From positions 1 through 64,000 of the forward strand of contig JAFGNZ010000130.1 of NCBI GenBank assembly GCA_016926755.1: DNA of 64,000 nt. The letters run 5' to 3'. This DNA is from Myxococcaceae bacterium (GTDB lineage: Bacteria > Myxococcota > Myxococcia > Myxococcales > Myxococcaceae). A model generated the notes under the pieces. It did no database searches, was not told where the DNA came from, and saw only the letters and a list, made by a program, of their open reading frames with translations. The translations under genes were made by a program, and so were the position numbers. Positions 14,326 through 23,482 of the stretch are shown one piece after another (the first letter of the stretch is position 1; each line of letters starts with the position of its first letter).

Positions 14326-16802
14326 TGGGCGAGCAGGTTCGCGAGCAGCCGGTAGGCACCGGGCACGCCCGCGGGGAGTTGGCGGAAGAACGCGATCCCC
14401 GTGTACACGAAGGCTCCCTTGCCGTGACGGGCGACGAGCAGTCCGCCGTGGAGCGGCTGCTCCCCGGGATCGTTCATGGCGAACACGGGCCGGTAGCGCT
14501 CGTCCCACTTCGAGGCGAAGTACAGGCCCCGCTCCTGGACCCAGCCCTCGAAGTCAGCGGGCCCGAGACGGTTGGGCGCGCTCAGGACTGGCTCTCCCGC
14601 GGAGATCGGCGTCATCGCCGCGGTCTCGTCCGTCACCCGATCGCGGCCGATCTCGAACGGGTACGGGCTGATGAGCCCGGCGAGCGGGCCCACGCGGCTG
14701 TTGGTGTTGTACTGCACGATCAGCCGCCCTCCCCGCTCCACGTACCGCAGGAGCCGCTCGCGGTGGAGCGCCAGGCGCGGGTTGGCATTGAAGGCGCGCA
14801 CTCCCACCAGGATGGCCTCGAGGCCCTCGAGCTTCTCGGTGGCCAGGCGCTCCTCGGGCAGCAACGTCACCTCGTACCCGACGGCGGCCAGGCTCTCGGC
14901 CACGCGATCACCCGGCCCGGGGATGTAGCCGATCCGACGCACCTTCGTGGCGAGGGTGAAGGGCACCAGGGTGGCCTCGGAGGGCTGGCGCACCGCCTGC
15001 GGCGGGATGTGCTCATGGCTCACCGCGCGCACGCGCCACGACTCGGTGCGTCCACCACTCTCGACGAGGACGCGCAGGCGGCCCCGCTCGGTCGCGCCCC
15101 TGGGCGGGGTGAGCTGGAACCTCACCGTGCGCTCGTCACCGCGCGCGCTCAGCTGGAACGGCGCCTCCGCGGGCTCCACGCGCCAGCCCTGTGGCACCTC
15201 GAGCCGGACCTTGCCCGCGGCGTCAGCCCGCCCCGCGGCGAGCACCACCTGCACGGACTGGGGCGCGCCGTTGGGGAACATGAGGACCTCCCGGGCGAGC
15301 GTCGCGGTGACGGCAGGCACGATCTCGAAGGCCCGGTAGAGCTCGCCGCGCACCGGATCGACCCACGCGTAGACCACCGGCCGGACCCCCGTGAAGCGCT
15401 TGCCCCCAAGCTCGTAGGTGAACGTCACGGACAAGGCGGGATCGCCCTCGGGACGACCGATGAGCGCCCGATCCGCCACCTCGAAGAGCCCTCCCGCGAC
15501 GGGCTTGCGCAGCCAGTAGGGCGTCGAGATCGCTGCCTCCGCCGGCAGCGTCACCGTCTTGGAGAGCTTGAAGGGCGCCTTGTCGGCCAGCTCGGCGCCG
15601 ACCGCCACCGACTCGCCCCCCGGCAGCGTCACGCTCACGAGCCGCATCGCGGCGGGCGAGCGGTTCAGCGCCATCAGGTTCAGCGCCACCTGTCCGCCTG
15701 GGACGGCCGTCGCCTCCGCGGCGCGCGCCTCGAGGAACAGGCCCGCGCACGCGGCCAGGAGCTCCTCCGTCTCACGCAGCTTGATCGCCTTCCAGCGGTT
15801 GTCGTCAGGCAGGGCCGAGATCGCCTCGTGGACTCGCAGGAGCGCCGGGATGCCGCGGTGAGGCGCGCGCGGATCAAAGCCCTTCACCGCCTCCTCCACG
15901 GCCCGGGTGACCTTCTCGGTGCCGCTCCACCGCCGCCAGGTGAGCTCCAGCCCCTCGAAGGGCTCCGCCTTCGGGCGCACCCCGGCCAGGGGCGAGAAGT
16001 ACTCCGACAGCGAGCCGCGATCCGCCGGCACCCCGAAGCCCTGGCTCTTGTGCTGGCTGCGGCTCTCCGCCGCGATCTCCCCCCAGGAGCGCCCGAGGAG
16101 TGGATCGTAGCCGCCCACGTCCACCTTCAGGTACGCGGACATGTCCGCGTTGGGCCCCAGGTTCCACGTCGAGACGTTGTACAGCAGCCGGTCCGTCTTC
16201 CACGGCTGGAGCGCTCCGAGCTGCTCGGGGAAGCGCGTCGGGTCAGCCGCCGCCGCGAAGGCCTCCTCGGCCAGCAGCGCCGAGGCCGTGTGGTGGCCAT
16301 GGTTCGGCGGCCGGGTGGTGAAGCGCGTCACGATCACATCCGGCCGGAAGCGGCGAATGGCGAGCACGACATCAGCCAGCACCGGGTCACGCCCCCAGCT
16401 GCGCAGCGTCTCGTCGGCGCTCTTGGAATAGCCAAAGTCCCGCGCCCGCGTGAAGAGCTGCTCCGCACCGTCGATGCGCCGCGCCGCGAGCAGCTCCTGC
16501 GTGCGGATGAGCCCGAGCAGCTCATCCTGCTCGGTCCCAATGAGGTTCTGCCCGCCGTCCCCGCGCGTCATCGAGAGGTACCCCGCCCGGAGGCCCCGCT
16601 CGCCCACCGCCCAGGCGAGCAGCCGCGTGTTCTCGTCATCGGGGTGGGCCGCCACGTAGAGCATGCTCCCCACCACACCGAGGCGCCGGAGCCCCGCCGC
16701 GATCTCTCCGGCATGAGGCTGCCGAGGGGTTTGCGCGAGTGCCGTCGACCAGACTCCCAAGCTCATGGCCAGCGTCGTTCCGAGAATGACCAGGTTGCGC
16801 AT
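14322..16802 (-). CDS. Secreted PIG-L (LmbE-like) deacetylase family protein, large form
   Basis: 826 residues from ATG 16802, which begins the signal peptide 'MRNLVILGTTLAMSLGVWST'; the 959-aa track ORF adds a spurious N-terminus. The catalytic PIG-L domain is at the front: 'AHPDDEN' (residues 52-58, metal ligands His and Asp), 'SMTRGDGGQNLIG', and the second metal-ligand region 'PPNHGHHTAS'. About 500 further residues form beta-sandwich and 'GVRAFNANPRLALHRERLL' ThuA/GATase-like regions. The family removes acetyl groups from GlcNAc-type sugars. Export places it in the periplasm or outside. It is the first gene of the operon with a small membrane protein and an SSS symporter, and divergent from bshC-bshA. 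Confidence 0.85.
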   Translation of the reverse strand: MRNLVILGTTLAMSLGVWSTALAQTPRQPHAGEIAAGLRRLGVVGSMLYVAAHPDDENTRLLAWAVGERGLRAGYLSMTRGDGGQNLIGTEQDELLGLIRTQELLAARRIDGAEQLFTRARDFGYSKSADETLRSWGRDPVLADVVLAIRRFRPDVIVTRFTTRPPNHGHHTASALLAEEAFAAAADPTRFPEQLGALQPWKTDRLLYNVSTWNLGPNADMSAYLKVDVGGYDPLLGRSWGEIAAESRSQHKSQGFGVPADRGSLSEYFSPLAGVRPKAEPFEGLELTWRRWSGTEKVTRAVEEAVKGFDPRAPHRGIPALLRVHEAISALPDDNRWKAIKLRETEELLAACAGLFLEARAAEATAVPGGQVALNLMALNRSPAAMRLVSVTLPGGESVAVGAELADKAPFKLSKTVTLPAEAAISTPYWLRKPVAGGLFEVADRALIGRPEGDPALSVTFTYELGGKRFTGVRPVVYAWVDPVRGELYRAFEIVPAVTATLAREVLMFPNGAPQSVQVVLAAGRADAAGKVRLEVPQGWRVEPAEAPFQLSARGDERTVRFQLTPPRGATERGRLRVLVESGGRTESWRVRAVSHEHIPPQAVRQPSEATLVPFTLATKVRRIGYIPGPGDRVAESLAAVGYEVTLLPEERLATEKLEGLEAILVGVRAFNANPRLALHRERLLRYVERGGRLIVQYNTNSRVGPLAGLISPYPFEIGRDRVTDETAAMTPISAGEPVLSAPNRLGPADFEGWVQERGLYFASKWDERYRPVFAMNDPGEQPLHGGLLVARHGKGAFVYTGIAFFRQLPAGVPGAYRLLANLLAQ

Positions 16803-16923
16803 TCGCGCGGACCCTAACAACAAGCCCGCGCCGATGCCCTGAAGAATCCACGCCGCCGCGAGCCAGGGGACTGCCCGCCTCCCCTGTCGCCTCGGTGTGC
16901 CGGACCTGCTATCACCACGCCCC

Positions 16924-18549
16924 GTGACGTCCTCGTTCTCTGGCTCCTGGCTCCAGGGTGAGCCGCGCGCCCTCTCCTTCCTCCCAGATCGCTTCCGCCA
17001 CCGTGCCGCCCGCGCCGAGGCCGTCGCCGCTGCCGCGTCCCGCACCGTGCCCTCCGCGCTCCATGAGGCGCTCGTGGCCCGGAATGCGCGCCTGCCGCCG
17101 AGCCCCGCCCGCGAGCGCCACCTGGAGCTGCTCGCCAGGCCCGGCACCGTCGCCGTGGTGACGGGCCAGCAGGTGGGGCTCTTCCTGGGGCCGCTCTTCA
17201 CGATCTACAAGGCCGCCTCCGCGATCGTCGCGGCCCGGGCGCTCGCCGAGGAGACCGGCCGCCCTTGCGTCCCCATCTTCTGGCTGCAGACCGAGGACCA
17301 CGATCTCCCCGAGATCGATCACTGCCTCACCCCGCGCGGCGCGGGCGAGCCCCTGCGCGTGGCCCTGGAGCACGCCGACGCGGCCACCTCGCGGATCCCG
17401 GTCGCCCACCGACGCCTGGGCGAGGGCGTCACCCGTGCGCTCTCCGCGCTCCGCACCGAGCTGGGCAGCCAGCCCCACGCGGCCGAGCACCTGGGGCTGC
17501 TCGAGCGCGCCTACCGCCCCGAGGCGACGCTGGTGGACGCCTTCGCGGAGGTCCTCTCCACCGTCTTCGCGGAGGAGGGGCTCGTGTTCCTCGATCCGCG
17601 TGACGCGCGCCTCGCACCGCTGGCCGCGCCTGTCCACCGTCGGGCGCTCACGGAGGCCTCGGCCATCGCCGCCGGGCTCGCCGAGCGGGGGAACGCGCTC
17701 GCCGAGGCCGGCTTCTCCGAGCAGGTGCACGTCCGTCCGGGCGCGCCGCTCAGCTTCTTCTCGCCCGAGGGAGTCGAGGGTGCGCGCTACCGCCTCGATC
17801 CCGCCTCCCCAGGCTCCTGGAGCCTCGTGGGCCACCCCGAGGGCGCCTCCGTGACGACGCCCGAGCTCCTCGCCTGGCTCGAGCGCGAGCCGCTCCGCTT
17901 CACGACTTCGGCCCTGCTACGCCCGATCCTCCAGGACACCTGGCTGCCCACCGCGGCGTACGTGGGCGGGCCGGGGGAGATCGCGTACTTCGCCCAGCTC
18001 GCGCCGCTCTATGCGCACGTGGGCCTCCCGCTGCCGCTCATCGTCCCGCGAGCCCGGTTCCGCGTGCTCGACGACCGCACGCGCGGCCTGCTGGACAAGC
18101 TGAGGCTCGCGCCAGATGACGTGACCACCCCGCGTCACGAGCTGCTCGCCCTCCTGTCCGCCCGTGGCGCCGGAGAGGGCTTCGATCCTCCCGAGGCCGT
18201 CGAGGCCCGCCTCATGGGCGCCCTCGCGCCTGAGCTCTCCCGCCTCGGCGAGCGCATGGCCAGCCTCGATCCGAGCTTCGCCCATGCCATCGAGCGCACC
18301 GAGGAGAGCGTCCGCGGAGCCCTCTCCCGCCTCGTGGCCAAGTACGGCCGGGCCATCGCCCAGCGCGATCAGGTGACCGTCGAGCGCGTGGATCGGCTGC
18401 GGGCCTATCTCACGCCCGAGGGCGCCCCGCAGGAGCGCATCTACGGGCTGCCCTACTACGCGAGCCGCTTCGGGACTCGCGCCTTCACGCGGCTCGTCCT
18501 GGAGACGTGCCCGCCCTTCTCGGGCGAGCTCAGGGATCTGAGGCCGTGA
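16924..18549 (+). CDS. bshC: BshC, putative cysteine ligase of bacillithiol synthesis
   Basis: 541 residues from GTG 16924; the track start at 16897 adds nine residues. Neither start has a good ribosome-binding site, and '[20 protein letters not shown]' looks most family-like. BshC signatures: '[20 protein letters not shown]', '[16 protein letters not shown]' and '[17 protein letters not shown]'. BshC is thought to add cysteine to GlcN-malate in the last step of bacillithiol assembly. It overlaps bshA by GTGA, so the two are co-translated. Divergent from the PIG-L/symporter operon across about 120 nt that presumably carry both promoters. Confidence 0.9.
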   Translation: MTSSFSGSWLQGEPRALSFLPDRFRHRAARAEAVAAAASRTVPSALHEALVARNARLPPSPARERHLELLARPGTVAVVTGQQVGLFLGPLFTIYKAASAIVAARALAEETGRPCVPIFWLQTEDHDLPEIDHCLTPRGAGEPLRVALEHADAATSRIPVAHRRLGEGVTRALSALRTELGSQPHAAEHLGLLERAYRPEATLVDAFAEVLSTVFAEEGLVFLDPRDARLAPLAAPVHRRALTEASAIAAGLAERGNALAEAGFSEQVHVRPGAPLSFFSPEGVEGARYRLDPASPGSWSLVGHPEGASVTTPELLAWLEREPLRFTTSALLRPILQDTWLPTAAYVGGPGEIAYFAQLAPLYAHVGLPLPLIVPRARFRVLDDRTRGLLDKLRLAPDDVTTPRHELLALLSARGAGEGFDPPEAVEARLMGALAPELSRLGERMASLDPSFAHAIERTEESVRGALSRLVAKYGRAIAQRDQVTVERVDRLRAYLTPEGAPQERIYGLPYYASRFGTRAFTRLVLETCPPFSGELRDLRP

Positions 18550-19715
18550 GTGCGACTGACCGCCTCAACCTGGGCATCACCTGCTTCCCCACCTTCGGTG
18601 GCAGCGGCCTGATCGCGACCGAGATCGGGCTGGCGATGGCGGATCGCGGCCACCGCGTCCACTTCATCGCGCGGGATCTGCCGGTGCGCCTCCACGGCAC
18701 GAGCCGGCAGGTGCTCTTCCACGAGGTGACCGAGAGCGACTACCCGGCGCTCCAGCACGCGGGGACGTACCCGCTGGCGCTGGCCTCCAAGATGATCGAG
18801 GTCGCCAGCTACGAGCGCCTGGACATCCTGCACGTCCACTACGCGGTTCCCCACGCCACGGCCGCGTGGATGGCCCGCGAGGTGCTGGGAGACAAGGCGC
18901 CGCGCATCGTGACGACGCTCCACGGGACGGACACCACGCTCGTGGGCACGGATCCCAGCTACCTGCCCATCACGCGCTTCTCCATCCTGCGCAGCGACGC
19001 GGTGACGGCGCCCTCGGAGTTCCTCCGGCGAGCCACCTGGGAGGGCTTTGGCATCCCGGAGACCTTCCCCATCGAGGTCATCCCCAACTTCGTGGACACG
19101 GAGCGCTACGCGCCCGCCCGTGATCGGGCCTGCCTGCGCGAGCTCTTCCCCGCGCTGGGAGAGGACGAGCCCGTCCTCATCCACGTCTCGAACTTCCGGC
19201 CGGTCAAGCGCGTCGGGGACGTGGTGGCCACCTTCGCGGAGGTCCACCGCCGCCTCCCCTGCCGGCTGATCATGATCGGTGACGGCCCCGAGCGCTCCCC
19301 CGCCGAGCGCAGGCTGCGGGAGCTGGGGCTCGAGGAGCGCGTGGCCTTCCTGGGCAAGCAGGAGCACTTCGTGGAGCTGCTCGCCGCGGCCGACGTCTTC
19401 CTCCTCCCAAGCGAGCAGGAGAGCTTCGGCCTCGCCGCGCTGGAGGCGCTGAGCTGCGGCGTCCCCGTGGTCGCCAGCGACATTGGCGGCATCCCGGAGC
19501 TGATCGATCCCGGGGTGACGGGCTACCTCGCGCCGGTGGGCGACGTGGGGGCCATGGCCGAGCACGTCCTGGCGCTCGTGAGCGAGCCTGCCCGCTGGAG
19601 CGCCTTCTCGCGCCGGGCCCGCGAGCGCGTGCTCGCGCGCTTCAGGCTCTCGCCGGCCATCGACCGCTACGAGGCGCTCTACCGTCGCCTCGTAGCGGGG
19701 CGCGCGGGGCGCTGA
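18546..19715 (+). CDS. bshA: BshA, N-acetyl-alpha-D-glucosaminyl L-malate synthase
   Basis: 389 residues from GTG 18546 (GTGA overlap with bshC). GT4-family glycosyltransferase with the BshA opening '[20 protein letters not shown]' and the C-terminal donor site '[20 protein letters not shown]' (E-x7-E motif). It joins GlcNAc from UDP-GlcNAc to L-malate, the first committed step to bacillithiol. A dedicated BshB deacetylase is not in the window unless the divergent PIG-L protein fills that role, which its signal peptide makes unlikely. It is tail-to-tail with the DUF2911 gene with no gap. Confidence 0.92.
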   Translation: MSATDRLNLGITCFPTFGGSGLIATEIGLAMADRGHRVHFIARDLPVRLHGTSRQVLFHEVTESDYPALQHAGTYPLALASKMIEVASYERLDILHVHYAVPHATAAWMAREVLGDKAPRIVTTLHGTDTTLVGTDPSYLPITRFSILRSDAVTAPSEFLRRATWEGFGIPETFPIEVIPNFVDTERYAPARDRACLRELFPALGEDEPVLIHVSNFRPVKRVGDVVATFAEVHRRLPCRLIMIGDGPERSPAERRLRELGLEERVAFLGKQEHFVELLAAADVFLLPSEQESFGLAALEALSCGVPVVASDIGGIPELIDPGVTGYLAPVGDVGAMAEHVLALVSEPARWSAFSRRARERVLARFRLSPAIDRYEALYRRLVAGRAGR

Positions 19716-20561
19716 CTACTTCTTGTTCTTCCAGTCCTCGAGCGCCTTGGCGACCGCGTCCTTGAAGAAGAAGTTCTCGTCCTTCAGGCCCAGCTCCCAG
19801 GCCACCTGAGCGACCTTGCGGGCCTCCGGGTAGTTGCCCTGCTTCGCCAGGATCTGCGCCTTGGCCCAGTGGTTGTACCAGTTGGGCTGAATGGCGATCG
19901 CGGTGTCCACGTACTTCAGCGCCGTGGCGTAGTCCTTCGTGTTCTCGGCCACGTAGCTGGCGGCGCTGGAGTGCGCGCGCCCCGCGCTGTCCAGCGCGGC
20001 CTTGATGTTGGCCTGCGCGTGCGCCGCCGTGTCGACCTTGATCGGCACCGAGACGCGCAGCTTCTCCCACTCCAGATCGAGCGAGGTGTCGCTGTCGGTG
20101 GTGTTGGAGAAGAGGAACGTCAGCCGCTCGCGCGCGGGGATCGTCGCGGTCGTCCCGGAGACGCGGACGACATCATCCTTGGCGTCGTACGGCTTGCCGG
20201 CCAGCGAGGCGAGCTCCTTGCTCAGGATGACGGTCCAGCCCTTCTGGCTGGGGAGGGTGATGATCGCGTAGGTGCCGGCCGGAACCGGCTTGCCGCCAAA
20301 CGTCACGTCGCGGCTGAAGGTGATCTTGGAGGACGCGTTGGCGCCCGTGCGCCACGGCTTGTCCCAGGGGACCAGCCCGCCCCAGATCTTGCGCCCCTTG
20401 ACGCCCGGGCTGGAGTACTCGATCGAGATGTCGGTCAGCCCCACCTCCTGGCTCACCTTCGCCGCCGGGCTGAGGGCCGGCAGCTTGAGCTGAGCGGCCG
20501 CGGGCTGCGCGGCCAGCATCACGAGAACAGCAAACACAGAACCGAAGGCAACCCTCGTCAT
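19716..20561 (-). CDS. Secreted DUF2911 protein with TPR-like tail
   Basis: 281 residues from ATG 20561, which has AAAGGA upstream; the track start at 20606 adds 15 residues before the signal peptide 'RVAFGSVFAVLVMLAAQPAAAQ'. DUF2911 core: 'QEVGLTDISIEYSSPGVKGR', 'PWRTGANASSKITFS', 'PAGTYAIITLPS'. The last ~90 residues are helical and TPR-like ('YATALKYVDTAIAIQPNWYN'). Periplasmic; found mainly in Bacteroidetes and myxobacteria; function unknown. Confidence 0.88.
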   Translation of the reverse strand: MTRVAFGSVFAVLVMLAAQPAAAQLKLPALSPAAKVSQEVGLTDISIEYSSPGVKGRKIWGGLVPWDKPWRTGANASSKITFSRDVTFGGKPVPAGTYAIITLPSQKGWTVILSKELASLAGKPYDAKDDVVRVSGTTATIPARERLTFLFSNTTDSDTSLDLEWEKLRVSVPIKVDTAAHAQANIKAALDSAGRAHSSAASYVAENTKDYATALKYVDTAIAIQPNWYNHWAKAQILAKQGNYPEARKVAQVAWELGLKDENFFFKDAVAKALEDWKNKK

Positions 20562-20717
20562 CGTCACTTCGTCCTTTCGCTCTGGGAAGGGTGAAGAGCG
20601 GCGCATCTATAGACCGGGCCCCCCGCCCCACCAAGCCTTTCGGGCCCAGGTCCCTTTGAATAAAGGCGGGGCCACCTGCGTCGGGGGGCCTGCCAACCCA
20701 CTGTCCGCAGGGCCCCC

Positions 20718-21377
20718 ATGATCCTCTCGCTCCTGAGCGTCACCCTCCTCGCCTCCGCTCCGACGATGCCGCCTCCCTCGTGCCAGACCGTGAACAGACA
20801 GACGGCCTGCGGCTACTCCTGCGCTACCAGCCTCAGCGGCGTCCGCTGCGCCAGCACCCCCTATGGGACGTGCAGGATGTTCCATGGCGAGGTGTACTGC
20901 TTCGATCCCCCCTTCTCGAGCATCCACCACCCGCCCGATGAGGGCCTGCGCCCCGAGTGCAAGGCGGTGGGAGGCGACGCGGCCTGTGGCTTCAACTGCC
21001 TGGTGGCGAAGGGCAAGGTCGCCTGCGCGCGGACGCCCTACGGCGTGTGTCGGGAGCACTATGGCCAGCTGAAGTGCTGGGACCCGCCAGAGTCCGTCAT
21101 CCACGAGTACGGCTCGCAGATGCCGCGCCCCACCTGCCTCACGGCCTCCACCTCGATCGAGTGTGGCTATGACTGCAAGGCCGATCGCGCCGAGGTGAAG
21201 TGCGCCGTGACGCCGGGCGGCCGGTGCGAGAAGCGCGACTCCGAGCTCATCTGCTTCGATCCGCCGCTGCTCTCGCACTGCTCGCACTCCCAGCCGCCCG
21301 ACCCCAACGAGGTGCGCAAGCCCAAATCCCAGCGGCAGGAGGAGAAGCCGGCCGAGACGCGCCAGACCGAGCACTGA
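20718..21377 (+). CDS. Secreted protein with three identical-spacing six-cysteine repeats
   Basis: 219 residues; the N-terminus 'MILSLLSVTLLASAPTM' is a short signal peptide. It then has three tandem 59-residue units starting at C22, C81 and C140. Each holds six cysteines spaced 9-4-9-8-9, with consensus ACG(Y/F)xC...VxCAxTPxGxC...C(F/W)DPP. The exact conservation of spacing implies three disulfides per unit and an extracytoplasmic location. The C-terminus is charged and probably disordered. It is not a family I can name. No clear operon partner; 110 nt separate it from the DUF2911 gene on the other strand. Confidence 0.75.
   Translation: MILSLLSVTLLASAPTMPPPSCQTVNRQTACGYSCATSLSGVRCASTPYGTCRMFHGEVYCFDPPFSSIHHPPDEGLRPECKAVGGDAACGFNCLVAKGKVACARTPYGVCREHYGQLKCWDPPESVIHEYGSQMPRPTCLTASTSIECGYDCKADRAEVKCAVTPGGRCEKRDSELICFDPPLLSHCSHSQPPDPNEVRKPKSQRQEEKPAETRQTEH
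20781..21266 (+). repeat. Three tandem 59-residue (177-nt) six-Cys repeat units
   Basis: Units at residues 22-65, 81-124 and 140-183 have cysteines at 22/31/35/44/52/61, 81/90/94/103/111/120 and 140/149/153/162/170/179. The period is exactly 59 residues both times. Confidence 0.85.
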
Positions 21378-21423
21378 GCCTCCCTCGGACCGGCGCGTTG
21401 GGGTAGCGTGCCGGCCCCGAACC

Positions 21424-23364
21424 ATGCCCCCTCTTGGTTTCCCCTCGGACATCCAGAAGGAGCTCGAGGCCTCCACGTCCCTGGTGGAGGCCCTGAGGGC
21501 GCATTGGCCCGAGGCCATCGATCTCCGCACGGACCGGCTCTCCAGCTACTTCGAGCTGCCCTACCTCTTCCTGCCCGCCTTCCCTCACCTGCCGCTGCAT
21601 CAAGTCCGGCCGCTGGCGGCCTTCACGCGGCTGATGAGCGGCGCCCTCCAACAGCACGACACGCTGGCGGCCGGGGAGCGCACCCCGCTTCGGGCCGGCG
21701 AGGACGCCCTGCGCCTGATGGCGATGCAGTTCGAGGCCTGCCAGGCGCTGTACGCCTCGATCCCCGCCGGCGCCCCGTTCTGGGCGCGGCTGCGGACGTA
21801 CCTGTCGGAGTACGCGCACGCGTGCGTCGAGGAGCGGGCCTTCGGCCAGGCAGGGCGCTCCTGGCGCGAGTACACCCAGGAGGTGGCCCGCCGCATCATC
21901 CTCGGCAAGCACGGCGTCGCGCGCGCGGTCGTCGCGGGCCTCGTGGAGCTGGCGCGGGACGAGCGCCTGTTCGCGCCGCTGCTGGAGGCCCTCGACGCCT
22001 TCAACTTCGCGTCGCAGCTGTGCGACAACCTGCTGGACTGGCGTGACGACGCGTTCCAGAGCACCCCCTCCCTGCTGCTGGCGCGCGTCCTCCCGGAGCG
22101 GCCGACGCTCCAGGGCACGGCGCTGGAGCATGAGCTGGACCGGCTCGGGCGCGAGCTCTACCACGGAGGGCACGCCTCCCATGTCGTCGGGCTGGCCCTC
22201 TCGGCGCTGGACGCCGCGGACAAGCTCCACGAGCTGCTGCCCGGCGTCTCCCTGCCCTGGTACCTGCTGACGGACTCGCTGCGCCGCAGGTGCCTGGCCG
22301 TGCGGGAGCACATCCAGCGCATCACCGCGGAGCAGTTGCCGCGCGTCCGTGAGGCGCCTCGGCTCGAGCTGGAGCTGCCGGAGCCCGAGGAGCGCTGGCA
22401 GCGCGTGGCCTGGGGGGCGCTGCGCTTCCTGGTGCGACAGTGGCACCTGGGCTTCGGGGAGATGCGGGCGGCGGGGCACGCGTCGAAGCAAAAGGGCGCC
22501 GCGAGCGCGATCCTCCCGCGAGCCCTGGTGATCGAGGCGCTGTGCGACGCGGACGCCTTGCTGGGGGGCCGCATGAAGGGCCTGCTCGATTACGAGGTGC
22601 GCGTGCTGCTGGGCCGCCGTGGCCTCGAGCCCGCCACGGGAGGAAGCCCTCGCCCCGGACATTCGCCGGACGCAGACACCCTGGCGCATGTCGCACGGGC
22701 CCTGGTGCGCGCCGGTCATGGCGCCGAGGCCGAGCAGTCCTTCGGGGCGCCCTTGGAGGAGCTGCTCGCCACCTCCACGGGGAGTGCGGCGGAGCGGGCC
22801 ACGCTGCTCCACACGCTGTGGCTCCTCACGCCGGAGCGCCATGCGGCCCAGCTCCAGCGCTGCGCCGAGCAGCTCGAGGGCCTGCTGGAGCCCGTGGACT
22901 TCTGGAAGGACCTCTCGCACTTCGGCCCGTACTCCCGTGCTCATTCCAGCCTGCGGCTGCTGGCCTCGGCACGCCCGGAGTCACCCGCGCTGCGGCGCCT
23001 CGTCGAATTCCTCCACGCCTCCCAGCGGGGGGATGGAGGCTGGGGCGCGGGGGCGGGGCCCAGCGATGCGCTCAGCACGGCCCTGGCGCTGCTCACGCTC
23101 TCGGCGGCCCGGGGGACCGGGACACACCTGGTGGACGCGGGGCTCGCCGCGCGCGCGCTCGGCTTCCTCGAGGCGGCCCGAGGCGCCGAGGGGGCCTGGC
23201 CAGCGCAGCCCGTGCCGAAGCCCTACCTCGACACCCCCGCCGTCAGCCGCACGCTCACGAGCGCACTCGTGCTCCAGGCGGCGCTGAGCTGCCAGCGCTG
23301 GGGTGAGGAGCCCCTCGCGCCGCGGCCACCGAAAGAAGGCAGCCGGAAGGAGAGAACGCTGTAG
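21424..23364 (+). CDS. Two-domain isoprenoid-synthase-like / terpene-cyclase-like protein
   Basis: 646 residues. The N-terminal ~300 residues resemble class I isoprenoid synthases: 'LSSYFELPYLFLPAF' and the second Asp motif 'FASQLCDNLLDWRDD'. The place of the first DDxxD reads 'SGALQQHDTLAAG', so this motif is lost. The C-terminal ~350 residues resemble class II squalene/hopene-type repeats: 'GHSPDADTLAHVARAL' in the DxDD position (here D-A-D-T, the putative acid Asp kept), 'RGDGGWG' and 'LDTPAVSRTLTSALVLQ'. Bifunctional alpha-beta-type terpene synthases have this order. With the first metal motif gone, chemistry is uncertain. The SDR downstream might act on a product. Confidence 0.7.
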   Translation: MPPLGFPSDIQKELEASTSLVEALRAHWPEAIDLRTDRLSSYFELPYLFLPAFPHLPLHQVRPLAAFTRLMSGALQQHDTLAAGERTPLRAGEDALRLMAMQFEACQALYASIPAGAPFWARLRTYLSEYAHACVEERAFGQAGRSWREYTQEVARRIILGKHGVARAVVAGLVELARDERLFAPLLEALDAFNFASQLCDNLLDWRDDAFQSTPSLLLARVLPERPTLQGTALEHELDRLGRELYHGGHASHVVGLALSALDAADKLHELLPGVSLPWYLLTDSLRRRCLAVREHIQRITAEQLPRVREAPRLELELPEPEERWQRVAWGALRFLVRQWHLGFGEMRAAGHASKQKGAASAILPRALVIEALCDADALLGGRMKGLLDYEVRVLLGRRGLEPATGGSPRPGHSPDADTLAHVARALVRAGHGAEAEQSFGAPLEELLATSTGSAAERATLLHTLWLLTPERHAAQLQRCAEQLEGLLEPVDFWKDLSHFGPYSRAHSSLRLLASARPESPALRRLVEFLHASQRGDGGWGAGAGPSDALSTALALLTLSAARGTGTHLVDAGLAARALGFLEAARGAEGAWPAQPVPKPYLDTPAVSRTLTSALVLQAALSCQRWGEEPLAPRPPKEGSRKERTL

Positions 23365-23394
23365 TCTCGCCGCCCTGCTTGCACGGAGGAGGCG

Positions 23395-23457
23395 ATGAGG
23401 CGGGCGATGGAGGGTGGGCACCAGGGCAAGGTGCTGCTGACGCCGGTGAAGGCCTGA
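23395..23457 (+). pseudogene. 3' remnant of a medium-chain (MDR) dehydrogenase gene
   Basis: The frame reads '(TEEA)[20 protein letters not shown]' and stop, which resembles the conserved C-terminus of zinc-type alcohol dehydrogenase/quinone oxidoreductases (A-x-x-x-ME-G-x-x-GK-(V/I)-(V/L)L-TP). Nothing of the remaining ~300 residues is present upstream, where the isoprenoid gene ends at 23364. A GGAGGAGG before ATG 23395 is probably fortuitous coding sequence. Confidence 0.5.
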
Positions 23458-23482
23458 AGCACCCACTGCGAGGAGCGATTCC

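Noticed and set aside
14325-16817. 830-aa plus-strand ORF
   Set aside because: Mirror of the PIG-L gene; repetitive Arg/His/Gly composition and no motif, while the minus strand has a signal peptide and AHPDDEN site.
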